64,000 nt of DNA, from contig NZ_FCOB02000025.1 in assembly GCF_001545075.1 (NCBI RefSeq), positions 1 to 64,000 on the forward strand, written 5' to 3'. This DNA is from Caballeronia ptereochthonis (lineage in GTDB: Bacteria; Pseudomonadota; Gammaproteobacteria; Burkholderiales; Burkholderiaceae). How positions within the stretch are numbered: position 1 is the stretch's first letter; each line of letters begins with the position of its first letter. Made by a program: the position numbers and the translations under genes. A model generated the notes under the pieces. It ran no database searches and was not told where the DNA came from. It saw only the letters and a list, made by a program, of their open reading frames with translations. This document shows positions 7,798 to 16,919 of the stretch, one piece after another.

Positions 7798-9117
7798 ATG
7801 CAATCCAGCATCGAATCCAGTGTCGAAGCACGCGTATCCCGCAAGCTCGCGTGGCGCATCATTCCGTTCGTGATGCTGCTGTACTTCATCAGTTTTCTCG
7901 ACCGCGTCAACGTGGGCTTCGCCGCGATGACGATGAACAAGGCTATCGGCCTGTCGCCCACCGCCTTCGGTTTCGGCGGCGGGCTGTTCTTCATCGGCTA
8001 TTTCCTGTTCGAAGTGCCGTCGAACCTGATCCTGCACAAGGTGGGCGCGCGCATCTGGATCGCGCGCGTGATGGTGACGTGGGGCATCGTGTCCGTGGCA
8101 TCGGCGTTCGTCGCCGGGCCGACGAGCTTCTACGTGCTGCGCTTTCTGCTCGGCGTCGCCGAAGCGGGCTTCTTCCCCGGCGTGATCCTGTATCTGAGCC
8201 TGTGGTTCCCCGCGAAGCAGCGCGCGGTCGCGGCCGCATGGTTCATGGCCGCCGCGCCGATCTCGACCGCGATCGGCTCGCCGCTCTCCGGCGCGATCAT
8301 GCAGTTGCCTCCGATGTTCGGTCTCGCCGACTGGCAGATCCTCTACATCATCGAGGCACTGCCCGCGATCGTGCTCGGCTTCGTCGTGCTCAGGTTCCTC
8401 ACGGACACGCCCGCCAAGGCGCACTGGCTCGCCACGGACGAGCGCGAATGGCTCATCGCCAAACTGAAGGCCGAGGCCGATGCGAAGCAGGCCCACGCAG
8501 GCCATACCGCGGGCGCATGGAACGCGCTGCGCGATCCGCGCGTGCTGGCGCTTGCCCTGATCTATTTCGGCACGTCGGCGGGGCTTTACACGCTGGGTCT
8601 GTGGGCGCCGCTCATCATCCGGCAGTACGGCTTCAGCGCGCTGGAAACGGGCCTCATCAACGGTATTCCGAGCGTGGTTGCGGTCGTCGCGATGATCCTC
8701 TGGGCGAAGCACTCGGACCGCACGCAAGAGCGCACGTGGCACGTCGTGATTCCCTGCGCGCTCGCATGCCTCGGCTTCATCTTCGCGGGTCAGGCGAGCA
8801 CGGCGCTCTTCGTGATCCTCGCGCTCGTGGTCGTGAACGTCGGCATCAGCGCGGCGAAGGCGCCGCTCTGGGCCATGCCGAGCATGTTCCTCTCGGGCGC
8901 CGGCGCGGCGGCGGGCATCGCCATGATCAATTCGATCGGCAACCTGGGCGGCTTCGTCGGACCGTTCGCGATCGGCTGGCTGAAGAACACGACGGGCAGC
9001 TATGCGGCGGGCCTCTACGTGGTCGGCGCGACGCTCGCGATGTCCGCGGTCATCACGCTCGTGTTGAGCCGCAAGGCCAAGAACGAAGAGGAGCATGCGG
9101 CGACGGCGCGCATGTAA
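7798..9117 (+). CDS. ttuB: MFS transporter, anion:cation symporter family (TtuB-like)
   Basis: Inner-membrane carrier of 439 residues with hydrophobicity consistent with 12 helices and the ACS-family N-terminal sequence FISFLDRVNVGFAAMTM. Relatives import tartrate, 4-hydroxyphenylacetate, phthalate and similar carboxylates by proton symport. The start is the ATG at 7798, preceded by AAGGAGGAGA. Position behind the malate/tartrate dehydrogenase supports import of that substrate. The frame is open far upstream across the dehydrogenase gene, but that part is an antisense-like shadow in another phase. Confidence 0.85.
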   Translation: MQSSIESSVEARVSRKLAWRIIPFVMLLYFISFLDRVNVGFAAMTMNKAIGLSPTAFGFGGGLFFIGYFLFEVPSNLILHKVGARIWIARVMVTWGIVSVASAFVAGPTSFYVLRFLLGVAEAGFFPGVILYLSLWFPAKQRAVAAAWFMAAAPISTAIGSPLSGAIMQLPPMFGLADWQILYIIEALPAIVLGFVVLRFLTDTPAKAHWLATDEREWLIAKLKAEADAKQAHAGHTAGAWNALRDPRVLALALIYFGTSAGLYTLGLWAPLIIRQYGFSALETGLINGIPSVVAVVAMILWAKHSDRTQERTWHVVIPCALACLGFIFAGQASTALFVILALVVVNVGISAAKAPLWAMPSMFLSGAGAAAGIAMINSIGNLGGFVGPFAIGWLKNTTGSYAAGLYVVGATLAMSAVITLVLSRKAKNEEEHAATARM

Positions 9118-9136
9118 GCCGCATCGCCGAAACGCA

Positions 9137-9161
9137 AAAGAGCGGCTGCGTGCCGCTCTTT
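9137..9161. terminator. Bidirectional intrinsic terminator
   Basis: AAAGAGCGGC and GCCGCTCTTT form a 10-bp stem around the loop TGCGT, followed by TTCG-T on the plus side and flanked by A-rich sequence on the other. It sits between the stop of the MFS gene (9117) and the convergent stop of the GntR gene (9168), so it can serve both. Confidence 0.85.
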
Positions 9162-9167
9162 TTCGTT

Positions 9168-9971
9168 TCATGAACCCAGCGGCACGCGCTCCGGTTCATC
9201 CGGCTCGAACCAGTCGGGATTACGCTCTGCGATCGGATGCAGCGATACCAGAATCTCGCGCAGGTGCGCGCGCATCGCTTCCTCCGCGCCATCGGGATCG
9301 TGCGCCTTCAATGCGCTCACGATGCGCGCATGCTGCTTGATGAGCAGATCGAGCGGCGACACATCCGGCAGGCTCAGATAGCGCACGCGATCCATCTGCG
9401 CCTTGATGTCCTGAATCGTGTCCCACGCGGCGACGCAGTCGATCGATTGCGCGATCAGCATGTGGAACTGCTCGTCGAGCGTGAGGAACGCGCTGGTGTC
9501 GTTCACCTTCGATGCGGTCTTCTGCTCGCGCAGGTTCGCGGCGAGATCGTCGAGTTGCGAATCGGTGATCGCAACGGCAGCCTTGCGCGCGACGGCCGTT
9601 TCGATCGCCTCGCGAATGAAGCGCCCTTCGCGCACCTGACGCGGCGAGATCTTCTTCACGAAGGTGCCGCGCTGCGGCAGCACTTGCAGCACGCCCGCCT
9701 CGACGAGCTTGATGAAGGTCTCGCGCACCGGCTGGCGCGAGACCCGAAACATCTCCGACACTTCCTTTTCCGAGAGCGGCGTGCCGGGCACGAGCTGCCC
9801 CGCGAAGATGGCCTGGCGCAGCGCCCGAAAGATCTGCTTGCCGATGGGCTCGTGCGAGTCGTGTGAAATCTGCGACGTCAGATCGGGCAACTCGATCTTC
9901 TGCGACGCGAGCGGCCGGCGCACGCGAGCCCGCCGCACCGCCGAGCCGTTCGACACGATACCTTCTTGCAT
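9168..9971 (-). CDS. GntR-family (FCD domain) regulator of the sugar-acid cluster
   Basis: FadR-subfamily regulator of 267 residues. A winged helix (about 45-105; SEKEVSEMFRVSRQPVRETFIKL) is followed by an all-helical FCD ligand domain (about 115-240) with the metal/ligand residues expected around FLTLDEQFHMLIA. The family includes UxuR and ExuR, which sense hexuronates or aldonates. I chose the ATG at 9971; the frame could extend to 10073 but those residues are not conserved in character. It is the last gene of the minus-strand cluster, and its probable targets are that operon and the divergent oxidoreductase promoter near 15213. Confidence 0.85.
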   Translation of the reverse strand: MQEGIVSNGSAVRRARVRRPLASQKIELPDLTSQISHDSHEPIGKQIFRALRQAIFAGQLVPGTPLSEKEVSEMFRVSRQPVRETFIKLVEAGVLQVLPQRGTFVKKISPRQVREGRFIREAIETAVARKAAVAITDSQLDDLAANLREQKTASKVNDTSAFLTLDEQFHMLIAQSIDCVAAWDTIQDIKAQMDRVRYLSLPDVSPLDLLIKQHARIVSALKAHDPDGAEEAMRAHLREILVSLHPIAERNPDWFEPDEPERVPLGS

Positions 9972-10038
9972 GATTGAAACCTGAACGCTATGTGAGGAAA
10001 GTGCGATGCACGCACGCGCGCACCGCTTCCCGATACTA

Positions 10039-11337
10039 TCACGCGGTTCTTGCCGCGCCTTCGCGCTTCGCACGCGCTTTCGGCTCGCGGATCCACACGA
10101 GCGAGCACAGCGCGCCGAGCACCGCGATCACGCCGGCAAGGACGAACGCGCTGCCGTAGGCGCCATGCGTCGCCTCCACGATGAAGCCCGTCACCGCCGG
10201 CCCGATCACGCCCGCCAGATTCGCCAGCAGGTGCACGAAGCCGCCCACGCCACCGACGTTCTCACGCCGCACCGTGTCCTGGATCACGGCCCAGTAGACC
10301 GAGCCCGTCACGTAGAGGAAGAAGATCGTCACGGACATCAGCGCCACCGCGCCTTGCGTGCTTTGTACGTGGCCCGCGAACGCCACGCATAGCGCGGCCA
10401 TGCCGAGACACGCCGTCAGAACGATGCGCCGCGACATCAACGGCTTGCCGGTGATGCGCAGAATCGCATCGGTGATGAAGCCGCCCGCCGCAAGCCCGAT
10501 GCTCCCGAGCAGCCACGGAATGACCGTCGCGAAACTCATGTCGCGCAGGGACATGTGATGCGCTTCGGTAAGGTAGGTCGGGAACCACGAAAGAAAGAAG
10601 AAGAGCACGTAGTTGTACGCGAAGAACGCGCACGCCGTGGCTAGGATGATCGGCTGACGTAGGTAGAAGCCGAGATTCGCCTTCTTGCCATGCGCGCCGT
10701 GCTCCATCGACGCGGCACCTTGCTGGCCTGCGACGATCAGATCGAGCTCGGCTGGCGTGACGCGCTTGTTCTGCTGCGGATGCTCGGTCGTCGAGAGCGC
10801 CCACAGCGCGAGCCATGCGAAGCCGATCAGCATGATGACGACGAACGCCCAGCGCCAGCCGAACTGGATCGCCATATAGCCGACGACCGGGCCGGCCAGC
10901 GCGCCGCCGAGCGGCGTTCCGGAGCTGATGACGCCGATCGCGCTCGCGACCTCGCGGCGGGGAAACCAGTTGTTCACCATCTTGCTGTTCGACGAGCTGA
11001 ACGGCCCCTCGCCCATGCCGAAGAGCACGCGCAGGACGATCAGCGAAGCGAGGCTGCTCGCGAGTGCGGTCGCGCCGCAAAAGAGCGACCAGATGCCCAT
11101 CGCGCCGCCGAAGACCTTCTTCGCGCCGATCTTGTCCGAAAGCACGCCGCCGACGAAATTGAATAATGCATACCCGATGAAAAAGCTGCTGAACACGATG
11201 CCCATCTGCGCGTGCGTGAAATGCAGGTCTTTCTGAATGAGCGGCGCGGCAATGGAGAGTGCGGCGCGGTCGAGATAGTTGACGACGCCCGCGAGAAACA
11301 GCAGGCCGACGACGAACCATCGCTGGCTTTTGATCAT
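10039..11337 (-). CDS. MFS transporter, sugar-acid (hexuronate/aldonate) type
   Basis: Carrier of 432 residues of the ACS family with 12 predicted helices. It starts MIKSQRWFVVGLLFLAGVVNYLDRAALS, the form seen in glucarate, galactonate and hexuronate carriers (GudP/ExuT-like). The ATG at 11337 has GGAG 8 bases upstream. It is cotranscribed with a dehydrogenase and a mannonate dehydratase, which supports aldonate or uronate import. A second, unrelated carrier of the MHS type lies in the same cluster (12539-13909), so the two may take different acids. Confidence 0.82.
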   Translation of the reverse strand: MIKSQRWFVVGLLFLAGVVNYLDRAALSIAAPLIQKDLHFTHAQMGIVFSSFFIGYALFNFVGGVLSDKIGAKKVFGGAMGIWSLFCGATALASSLASLIVLRVLFGMGEGPFSSSNSKMVNNWFPRREVASAIGVISSGTPLGGALAGPVVGYMAIQFGWRWAFVVIMLIGFAWLALWALSTTEHPQQNKRVTPAELDLIVAGQQGAASMEHGAHGKKANLGFYLRQPIILATACAFFAYNYVLFFFLSWFPTYLTEAHHMSLRDMSFATVIPWLLGSIGLAAGGFITDAILRITGKPLMSRRIVLTACLGMAALCVAFAGHVQSTQGAVALMSVTIFFLYVTGSVYWAVIQDTVRRENVGGVGGFVHLLANLAGVIGPAVTGFIVEATHGAYGSAFVLAGVIAVLGALCSLVWIREPKARAKREGAARTA

Positions 11338-11424
11338 GGTGAGTCTCCGATGCACCGCTTCTTCAGCCTTCCGGCCGGCGGTTTAATGAATGATGAATTT
11401 TGAATACCGCTGCGCGGGTGCGCC

Positions 11425-12462
11425 TCAGTCGAATTGCAGGTGCACCTTCATCGACTGGCTGCGGTCCTGCGCGACTTCGAATGCGCGGTTCGCGTCGGCG
11501 AGCGGAAACGCATGCGTCATGACGGGACGAAGATCGATCCGCTGCGACGCGATCTCGTCGGCGGCGGTGGCGTACTCGTCCGTGAAGCGGAACGAGCCCT
11601 GGTAGCGCAACTCCTTCGCCATCACGAGATTCGCCGCGACCGGCGACTGGCCCGCCGGCAGATTGCCCAGCTGAATGACCGTGCCGCCCGCGCGCACCGA
11701 GCGCAAGGCGGTATCGAGGCCGGCCGTGCTGCCCGATGCCTCGATCACCACGTCGAACGTACCGCGCTCGCGCGACCATGCATCGATGCGCGCCTGATCG
11801 TTCGCGAGCACGGTTTCGTCCGCGCCGAGCAAGGCGGCCATCGCGAGCGCCTTCTCGGCGAGATCGAGTGCGACGATGCGATGCGCGCCCGCGCGCCGCG
11901 CCGCCGCGAGCACGATGCAGCCGATCGGCCCGCAGCCGACGAGCAGCACCTTCGCGCCGACGAGCGAACCCGCGAGCTTCAGCGCGTGCAGCGCGACGGC
12001 GAGCGGCTCGGCCATCGACGCCTGCGCGAAGTCGAGGCTGTCCGGCACGGGCACGCATTGCCGCGCCGCTGCCGTGATGTATTGCCGGAACATGCCCTGC
12101 ATGTGCGGGAACGTCGACGCGCTGCCCATGAAACGCATGTTCAGGCAATGGTTCGGCATGCCCTTCACGCAGAAGCGGCACGCGCCGCAATTCAGGCCCG
12201 GATTGACCGCGACGCGCTGGCCGACTTTCAGGCCGGTCACGCCCTCGCCCAATGCGGCGATCTCGCCCGCCACTTCATGACCGAGCACGAAAGGCTCGCG
12301 CACCGCGAAGTCGCCGCTCTTGCCCTTGAAGTAATAGGAGAGATCGGATCCGCAGATGCCGCCCGCGCGCACGCGGATCTGCACCTGGCCGGGTTGCGGC
12401 TCCGGCGTGTCGATCTCGTCGATGACGAGTTTCTTCGGTTCGTGGAGAACGGCTGCGAGCAT
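11425..12462 (-). CDS. Zinc alcohol dehydrogenase, L-idonate/L-gulonate 5-dehydrogenase-like
   Basis: NAD(P)-dependent medium-chain dehydrogenase of 345 residues. The catalytic zinc site is indicated by CGSD near residue 40 and GHEVAGE. The structural zinc site is the four-Cys pattern C-x2-C-x2-C-x7-C in NCGACRFCVKGMPNHC. The Rossmann motif is VGCGPIGCIV. In sequence style it matches L-idonate 5-dehydrogenase. With fructuronate reductase and mannonate dehydratase alongside, oxidation of L-gulonate to D-fructuronate is a good prediction; L-idonate to 5-ketogluconate is the alternative. Start ATG at 12462 has AGGA 9 bases upstream. Confidence 0.8.
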   Translation of the reverse strand: MLAAVLHEPKKLVIDEIDTPEPQPGQVQIRVRAGGICGSDLSYYFKGKSGDFAVREPFVLGHEVAGEIAALGEGVTGLKVGQRVAVNPGLNCGACRFCVKGMPNHCLNMRFMGSASTFPHMQGMFRQYITAAARQCVPVPDSLDFAQASMAEPLAVALHALKLAGSLVGAKVLLVGCGPIGCIVLAAARRAGAHRIVALDLAEKALAMAALLGADETVLANDQARIDAWSRERGTFDVVIEASGSTAGLDTALRSVRAGGTVIQLGNLPAGQSPVAANLVMAKELRYQGSFRFTDEYATAADEIASQRIDLRPVMTHAFPLADANRAFEVAQDRSQSMKVHLQFD

Positions 12463-12538
12463 GATCGATGTCCTGAGTCTTGCGGTGTTTTGAATGAGGA
12501 ATTTTGAATGCCAGTTTTGGCAGTTTTGGCGCGCGGGT

Positions 12539-13909
12539 TCAGCGGCGCGCTGCGAAAGCGGGCGCAGCCGGCGTTCGGGCTGCTTCCGCGTCATGCTGCG
12601 GCGCCGCCCAGTCGTGCAGATCGGCGCCCAGTCGCACGGGCGCGGTTTCCGGCAGAAGCAGGAGCGAGATCGTCGAGACGACGCCGAGAATCGCCACGTA
12701 AGCGATCAGCCCGATCGAACTGCCGCCTGTCGCCTGAATCAGCTTCACCGCGACGAGACCGAGCACGCCGCTGCCGATGAGCGAGCCGATCTGCCAGATC
12801 AGCGCGATGCCGCTGCAGCGCACGCGCGCCGGGAAAAGCTCTGGAAAGAGCGAGGCTTGCGGCGCATAGCAGAGGCTATGGCCGACCGTGATCGCGAGAA
12901 TCATCACGGTCTGAATCGCGAGGCGGCTGCCGCTGTCGATGGCATGAAAGAGCGGCACCACGAGCAACACATGCAGCACCGCGCCCGCGATGAAGGTCGC
13001 GCGCCTGCCGATGCGATCCGACAGCGCGCCCGCCAGCGGAATCGCGATCAGCTCGAGCAGCACCGCGACGATGATGGACTGCAACAGGAGCGCATCGGAG
13101 ATGCCGTGCGCACGGCCGTAGGCGAGCACGATCATCGTGTACATCGCGAACGTGCAGGCCTCGATCAGCTTCGCGCCGACGCCCTTCGCGATGGTCGCGC
13201 CGTATTGCTTCACCACTTCCACGACGGGGCGCGACTCGACCGCCTTGGTTTCGCGGATCGCCGCGAACACGGGCGACTCCTCCGTGCGCAGGCGGATATA
13301 GAGCCCGACCGCGACGAGCACGATGCTTCCGAGAAACGGCAGACGCCAGCCCCAGTCCATCAGTTGCTCGTGCGTGAGCGTCGCCGTGAGCACCGCGAAG
13401 ATGCCGGACGGAATCAGAAAGCCAGCAGGCGCGCCGAGCTGGACGAGGCTCGCGAAGAAGCCGCGTTCGCGCGGCGGCGCATATTCGGCGGTAAGGAGCA
13501 CCGCACCCGCCTGCTCGCCGCCGACGCCGAAGCCCTGCAGCACACGAATCAGAACGAGCGCCGCCGGTGCCCAGATGCCCGCCTGCGAGTAATCGGGCAA
13601 AAGCCCGATGGCGAACGTGCCGAGCCCGACGATCAGGATCGTGACGATGAGCGCCTTCTTGCGGCCGATCTTGTCGCCGAAATGCCCGAACACGATCCCG
13701 CCGATGGGCCGCGCGACGAACCCGACCGCGTAGGTCGCGAATGCGGCGAGCGTGCCGATCAGCGGATCGTGGCTCGGAAAGAACTTCGCGCCGAACACGA
13801 GCACCGCCGCCGTGCCGTACACGAAGAAGTCGTAGTACTCGGCCGCCGTACCGATGGTCGATGCCGCGGCCACACGCCGCAGCATCGCGCTGGTTTCTCT
13901 GTCTGCCAT
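12539..13909 (-). CDS. MFS transporter, metabolite:H+ symporter (MHS) family
   Basis: Carrier of 456 residues with the MHS pattern: AAEYYDFFVYGTAAVLVF in helix 1, the loop motif GHFGDKIGRKKALI and RVLQGFGVGGEQAGAV. Relatives (KgtP, ShiA, ProP, citrate carriers) move carboxylates with protons. The ATG at 13909 is preceded by GGAGAGAG. It lies 53 bases after the mannonate dehydratase stop and is almost certainly in that operon. The frame runs upstream through the dehydratase gene, but only as an out-of-phase shadow, not a fusion. Confidence 0.85.
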   Translation of the reverse strand: MADRETSAMLRRVAAASTIGTAAEYYDFFVYGTAAVLVFGAKFFPSHDPLIGTLAAFATYAVGFVARPIGGIVFGHFGDKIGRKKALIVTILIVGLGTFAIGLLPDYSQAGIWAPAALVLIRVLQGFGVGGEQAGAVLLTAEYAPPRERGFFASLVQLGAPAGFLIPSGIFAVLTATLTHEQLMDWGWRLPFLGSIVLVAVGLYIRLRTEESPVFAAIRETKAVESRPVVEVVKQYGATIAKGVGAKLIEACTFAMYTMIVLAYGRAHGISDALLLQSIIVAVLLELIAIPLAGALSDRIGRRATFIAGAVLHVLLVVPLFHAIDSGSRLAIQTVMILAITVGHSLCYAPQASLFPELFPARVRCSGIALIWQIGSLIGSGVLGLVAVKLIQATGGSSIGLIAYVAILGVVSTISLLLLPETAPVRLGADLHDWAAPQHDAEAARTPAAPAFAARR

Positions 13910-13962
13910 GTCTCTCTCCGGTATTTTGTACCTCGAATGCTTAATGCATCGACTTCGCGCGA

Positions 13963-15171
13963 TTACCAGTTCCAGAGGGTGCCGTCCTCGAGGCGTGCGA
14001 CAGGCAGGTACGCGGGGTCGTAGGGATACTTCGCGGCGAGCTTCTCGTCGATGTCCACGCCGTGCCCCGGTGCTTCGCCCGGATGCATCATTCCGCGGTC
14101 GAAAGACCACGCATGCGGGAACACGTCGAGCGCTTCCTTCGGAAAGCCCATGTATTCCTGCACGCCGAAGTTCGGCACCCACAGATCGAAGTGCAGCGCC
14201 GCGCCCATGCAGACCGGCGACAGATCGGAAGGGCCATGACAACCCGTGCGCACCTGATAAAGCGAAGCGAAATCCGCAATGCGCTTCAGATGCGTGATGC
14301 CGCCCGCATGCGTGAGCGTCGCGCGGATGTAGTCGATCAGTTGCTCTTCGATCAGTTGCTTGCAGTCCCAGATGCTGTTGAACACCTCGCCCACCGCGAT
14401 CGGCGTGACGGTGTGCTCGCGGATCAGGCGGAAGCCGGCCTGATTCTCGGCGGGCGTCGGGTCTTCCATCCAGAACAGGCGGTACGGCTCGATCGACTTG
14501 CCGAGCCGCGCGGCCTCGATCGGCGTCAGACGGTGATGCACGTCGTGCAGCAGGTGCGTGTCGAAGCCGAACTTCTCGCGCACGGCTTCGAAAAGCTTCG
14601 GCACGAAATCCAGATACTTCTCGGAAGACCAGCTCTGCTCTTCCACCGAGCCCTTCGTCGCCGGCTCGTACATCCCGTTGCCCTTCGCGACGCCGTACAC
14701 CGAACGCATGTTGGGCACGCCGCACTGGATACGGATCGCCTTGTAGCCTTCTTCGATATGCTCGGCGTAGCGGTCGAGCGCCTCGGGAATGTCGCGGCCC
14801 GTCGCGTGCCCGTACACCATCACGCCCTCGCGCGACGCGCCGCCCAGAAGCTTGTAGAGCGGCATGTTCGCCGCCTTGCCGAGGATGTCCCACAGCGCCA
14901 TATCGACGGCGGCGATGGCCGTCATCGTGACCGGGCCGCGGCGCCAGTACGCGCCCTTGTAGAGGAACTGCCACGTATCCTCGATGCGGCCGGGATCGCG
15001 GCCGATCAGAAGCGGACACACGTGATCCTTCAGATACGATGCCACGGCCAGCTCGCGGCCATTGAGCGTCGCATCGCCGATGCCGTAGATGCCCTCGTCC
15101 GTCTCCACCTTCAGCGTGACGAAGTTGCGTCCGGGGCAAGTCACGATCACGTCGGCGCTGATGATTTTCAT
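13963..15171 (-). CDS. manD: D-mannonate dehydratase-family enolase (ManD)
   Basis: Mg-dependent dehydratase of exactly 402 residues, the length of characterised ManD enzymes. Numbering from the ATG at 15171, all residues known to matter in ManD are present: metal ligands D210, E236 and E262, catalytic H212 and Y159. The reaction is D-mannonate to 2-keto-3-deoxygluconate. The family also contains low-efficiency members that use D-gluconate. The N-terminal stretch encoded upstream to 15318 is not part of the protein. It is the first gene of the minus-strand operon and divergent from the reductase gene, so substrate and product fit. Confidence 0.9.
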   Translation of the reverse strand: MKIISADVIVTCPGRNFVTLKVETDEGIYGIGDATLNGRELAVASYLKDHVCPLLIGRDPGRIEDTWQFLYKGAYWRRGPVTMTAIAAVDMALWDILGKAANMPLYKLLGGASREGVMVYGHATGRDIPEALDRYAEHIEEGYKAIRIQCGVPNMRSVYGVAKGNGMYEPATKGSVEEQSWSSEKYLDFVPKLFEAVREKFGFDTHLLHDVHHRLTPIEAARLGKSIEPYRLFWMEDPTPAENQAGFRLIREHTVTPIAVGEVFNSIWDCKQLIEEQLIDYIRATLTHAGGITHLKRIADFASLYQVRTGCHGPSDLSPVCMGAALHFDLWVPNFGVQEYMGFPKEALDVFPHAWSFDRGMMHPGEAPGHGVDIDEKLAAKYPYDPAYLPVARLEDGTLWNW

Positions 15172-15212
15172 TGGGATTTCCTTGAATGGGCATTCGATGT
15201 GGCGGATACTAC

Positions 15213-15224
15213 CATACCAGTATG
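15213..15224. promoter_or_regulatory. Candidate GntR operator in manD/uxuB divergent promoter
   Basis: CATACCAGTATG is an inverted repeat with 5-bp arms in the 106-base gap between the divergent starts at 15171 and 15278. Read on the minus strand it contains TGGTATGG, close to the TTGGTATACC half-site known for UxuR/ExuR-type FadR-subfamily regulators. Binding by the cluster GntR protein is inferred. Confidence 0.4.
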
Positions 15225-15277
15225 TCACACGGTCAATTGCGGGTTTTCCCCATTCCGAATTCAAAATTCCATCGAAA

Positions 15278-16759
15278 ATGACTGATAAATCAAGGCTTTC
15301 CCGTTCATCGCTCGCCACACTGAACGCTCATGTGCTCTCGCCGGAATGGCGGGAGCCGGAAATCGGCATCGTGCATCTGGGCATCGGCAACTTCCATCGC
15401 GCGCACGAAGCGCTCTACACCGAGGAAGCAATGCTCGCGCGGCCGGGAGACTGGGGAATCTGCGGCGTCACCTTGCAGGGCGACGTGAGCAAGCGCGACG
15501 CGTTGATGGAGCAGGACGGGCTTTACAGCATCGTCGAGCGCGGTCCCGATGGCGTGCGCGTGACGGTCGTGCGCGCTCTGCGCGAGGTGCTGGCGATGCC
15601 CTTCGATCGCGCGCGGCTTTTCGCGCTTCTCGCCGACGAACGCGTTCGCATCGTGTCGTTGACGGTCACCGAAAAAGGCTACTGTCGCGACCCGCAGACG
15701 GGGGACGCCGACATCGCCCACCCAGGCATCGCGCGCGATCTCGCGCATCCCGACGAACCATCCACCGTGCCGGGCATTCTGTGCGCCGCGCTGAAAGCGC
15801 GCCGTGACGCGGGCAAGCCGTCCTTCACCGTGCTCTCCTGCGACAACCTCTCGCACAACGGCGACGCGCTGCGGCAGGCCGTATGCTCGTTCGCGCGCAG
15901 GCTCGATCCTGCGCTTGCCGAATGGATCGAAACGCAGGTGGCCTTTCCGTCGACGATGGTCGACCGCATCGTCCCCGCCACGACCGATGCCGACCGCGAA
16001 GCCGCGCAATCGGCCCTCGGCGTGTGGGATCGGGTGCCGGTGCCGTGCGAGCCGTTCCGCCAGTGGGTGATCGAGGATCGCTTTCCCGCCGGGCGCCCGG
16101 CGTGGGAAGCGGCAGGCGCGCAACTGGTCGACGATGTCGCGCCTTTCGAAGTGGCGAAACTGCGCATGCTCAACGCCACGCATTCGACGCTGGCGTACCT
16201 CTCGATGCTGGCGGGATTCGAGACCATCAGCGATGCAGTCGGCCACGCGCCGCTGCGGGCGCTCATCCACGAAATGATGACGCGCGAAATCGCCCCGACG
16301 CTCGACGTGCCGGCGTCGTTCGACCTCCTCGCATACCGCGATGCGCTGCTCGCCCGTTACGCCAATCCCGCGCTGAAACACCGCTGCGCCCAGATCGCGA
16401 TGGACGGCAGCCAGAAGATGCCGCCGCGGATTCTGTCGACTATCGCCGCACGGCTCGACGCGGGTCGATCGATCGAGCGGCTCGCGCTGGCGACGGCCGC
16501 GTGGTTCAAGTTCCTGCGCGGCCGCGCCGACGACGGCACGCGCCATGAGATCGACGACCCGCTGGCGGAGCGTCTCACGAAGGCAGCCGAGGGCGCCGGC
16601 ACGCCCGAAGGTTTGGTCGATGCGATGCTCGCCGTGAACGAAGTCTTTCCCCCGGACCTGGCGCGTAATCCGGCGTTTCGAGAAGCGCTCGTTCGCGCGG
16701 CGGCGAAACTGCAAAGCGGCGCGGTCGCGGCGATCGCCGAGTATGCGCGGATCGATTGA
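15278..16759 (+). CDS. uxuB: D-mannonate oxidoreductase (fructuronate reductase)
   Basis: NAD-dependent polyol-specific long-chain dehydrogenase of 493 residues. It has an N-terminal Rossmann part ([17 protein letters not shown], near residue 28) and the family catalytic signature K-x4-N-x2-H in [13 protein letters not shown] (about residue 290). It interconverts D-fructuronate and D-mannonate, directly upstream of ManD in the pathway. Mannitol or arabinitol dehydrogenases share the fold, but the neighbours favour UxuB. I chose the ATG at 15278; no strong ribosome site is seen (GAAA only). Divergent from manD. Confidence 0.86.
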   Translation: MTDKSRLSRSSLATLNAHVLSPEWREPEIGIVHLGIGNFHRAHEALYTEEAMLARPGDWGICGVTLQGDVSKRDALMEQDGLYSIVERGPDGVRVTVVRALREVLAMPFDRARLFALLADERVRIVSLTVTEKGYCRDPQTGDADIAHPGIARDLAHPDEPSTVPGILCAALKARRDAGKPSFTVLSCDNLSHNGDALRQAVCSFARRLDPALAEWIETQVAFPSTMVDRIVPATTDADREAAQSALGVWDRVPVPCEPFRQWVIEDRFPAGRPAWEAAGAQLVDDVAPFEVAKLRMLNATHSTLAYLSMLAGFETISDAVGHAPLRALIHEMMTREIAPTLDVPASFDLLAYRDALLARYANPALKHRCAQIAMDGSQKMPPRILSTIAARLDAGRSIERLALATAAWFKFLRGRADDGTRHEIDDPLAERLTKAAEGAGTPEGLVDAMLAVNEVFPPDLARNPAFREALVRAAAKLQSGAVAAIAEYARID

Positions 16760-16798
16760 ATGCGAAGTTCAAAATCGCGAAGCTGAATTTTGAATCGC

Positions 16799-16812
16799 GC
16801 ATGCAAAATGCC
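16799..16812 (+). repeat. Dispersed 14-bp motif GCATGCAAAATGCC, copy 1
   Basis: Exact copy in the gap between the oxidoreductase and the next gene. It follows directly on a degenerate run at 16756-16798 with the related words GAATGCGAAGTTCAAAA and GAATTTTGAATCG. The same 14 bases occur at 19438, 40924 and 57281. Confidence 0.7.
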
Positions 16813-16919
16813 AGTTCACCGCACGCGACGGGCATGTGTCCGCGCGCGGCACGAGCCCGCCGGCGCTGCCGATCCGCCTGCTTCGTTTTAAGATAACCAC
16901 TTCTCCTTGACTCGGCTCC

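Noticed and set aside
6475-9117. An 880-residue frame joining the dehydrogenase region to the MFS carrier
   Set aside because: The first 440 codons are an out-of-phase shadow of the dehydrogenase gene; the real carrier starts at 7798 with its own ribosome site.
12539-15193. An 884-residue frame suggesting a dehydratase-transporter fusion
   Set aside because: The upstream part is another phase of the manD gene and is Arg-rich; the carrier starts at 13909.
15089-15277. N-terminal extension of the fructuronate reductase
   Set aside because: It overlaps manD and the divergent promoter and has no family match; the family N-terminus starts shortly after 15278.
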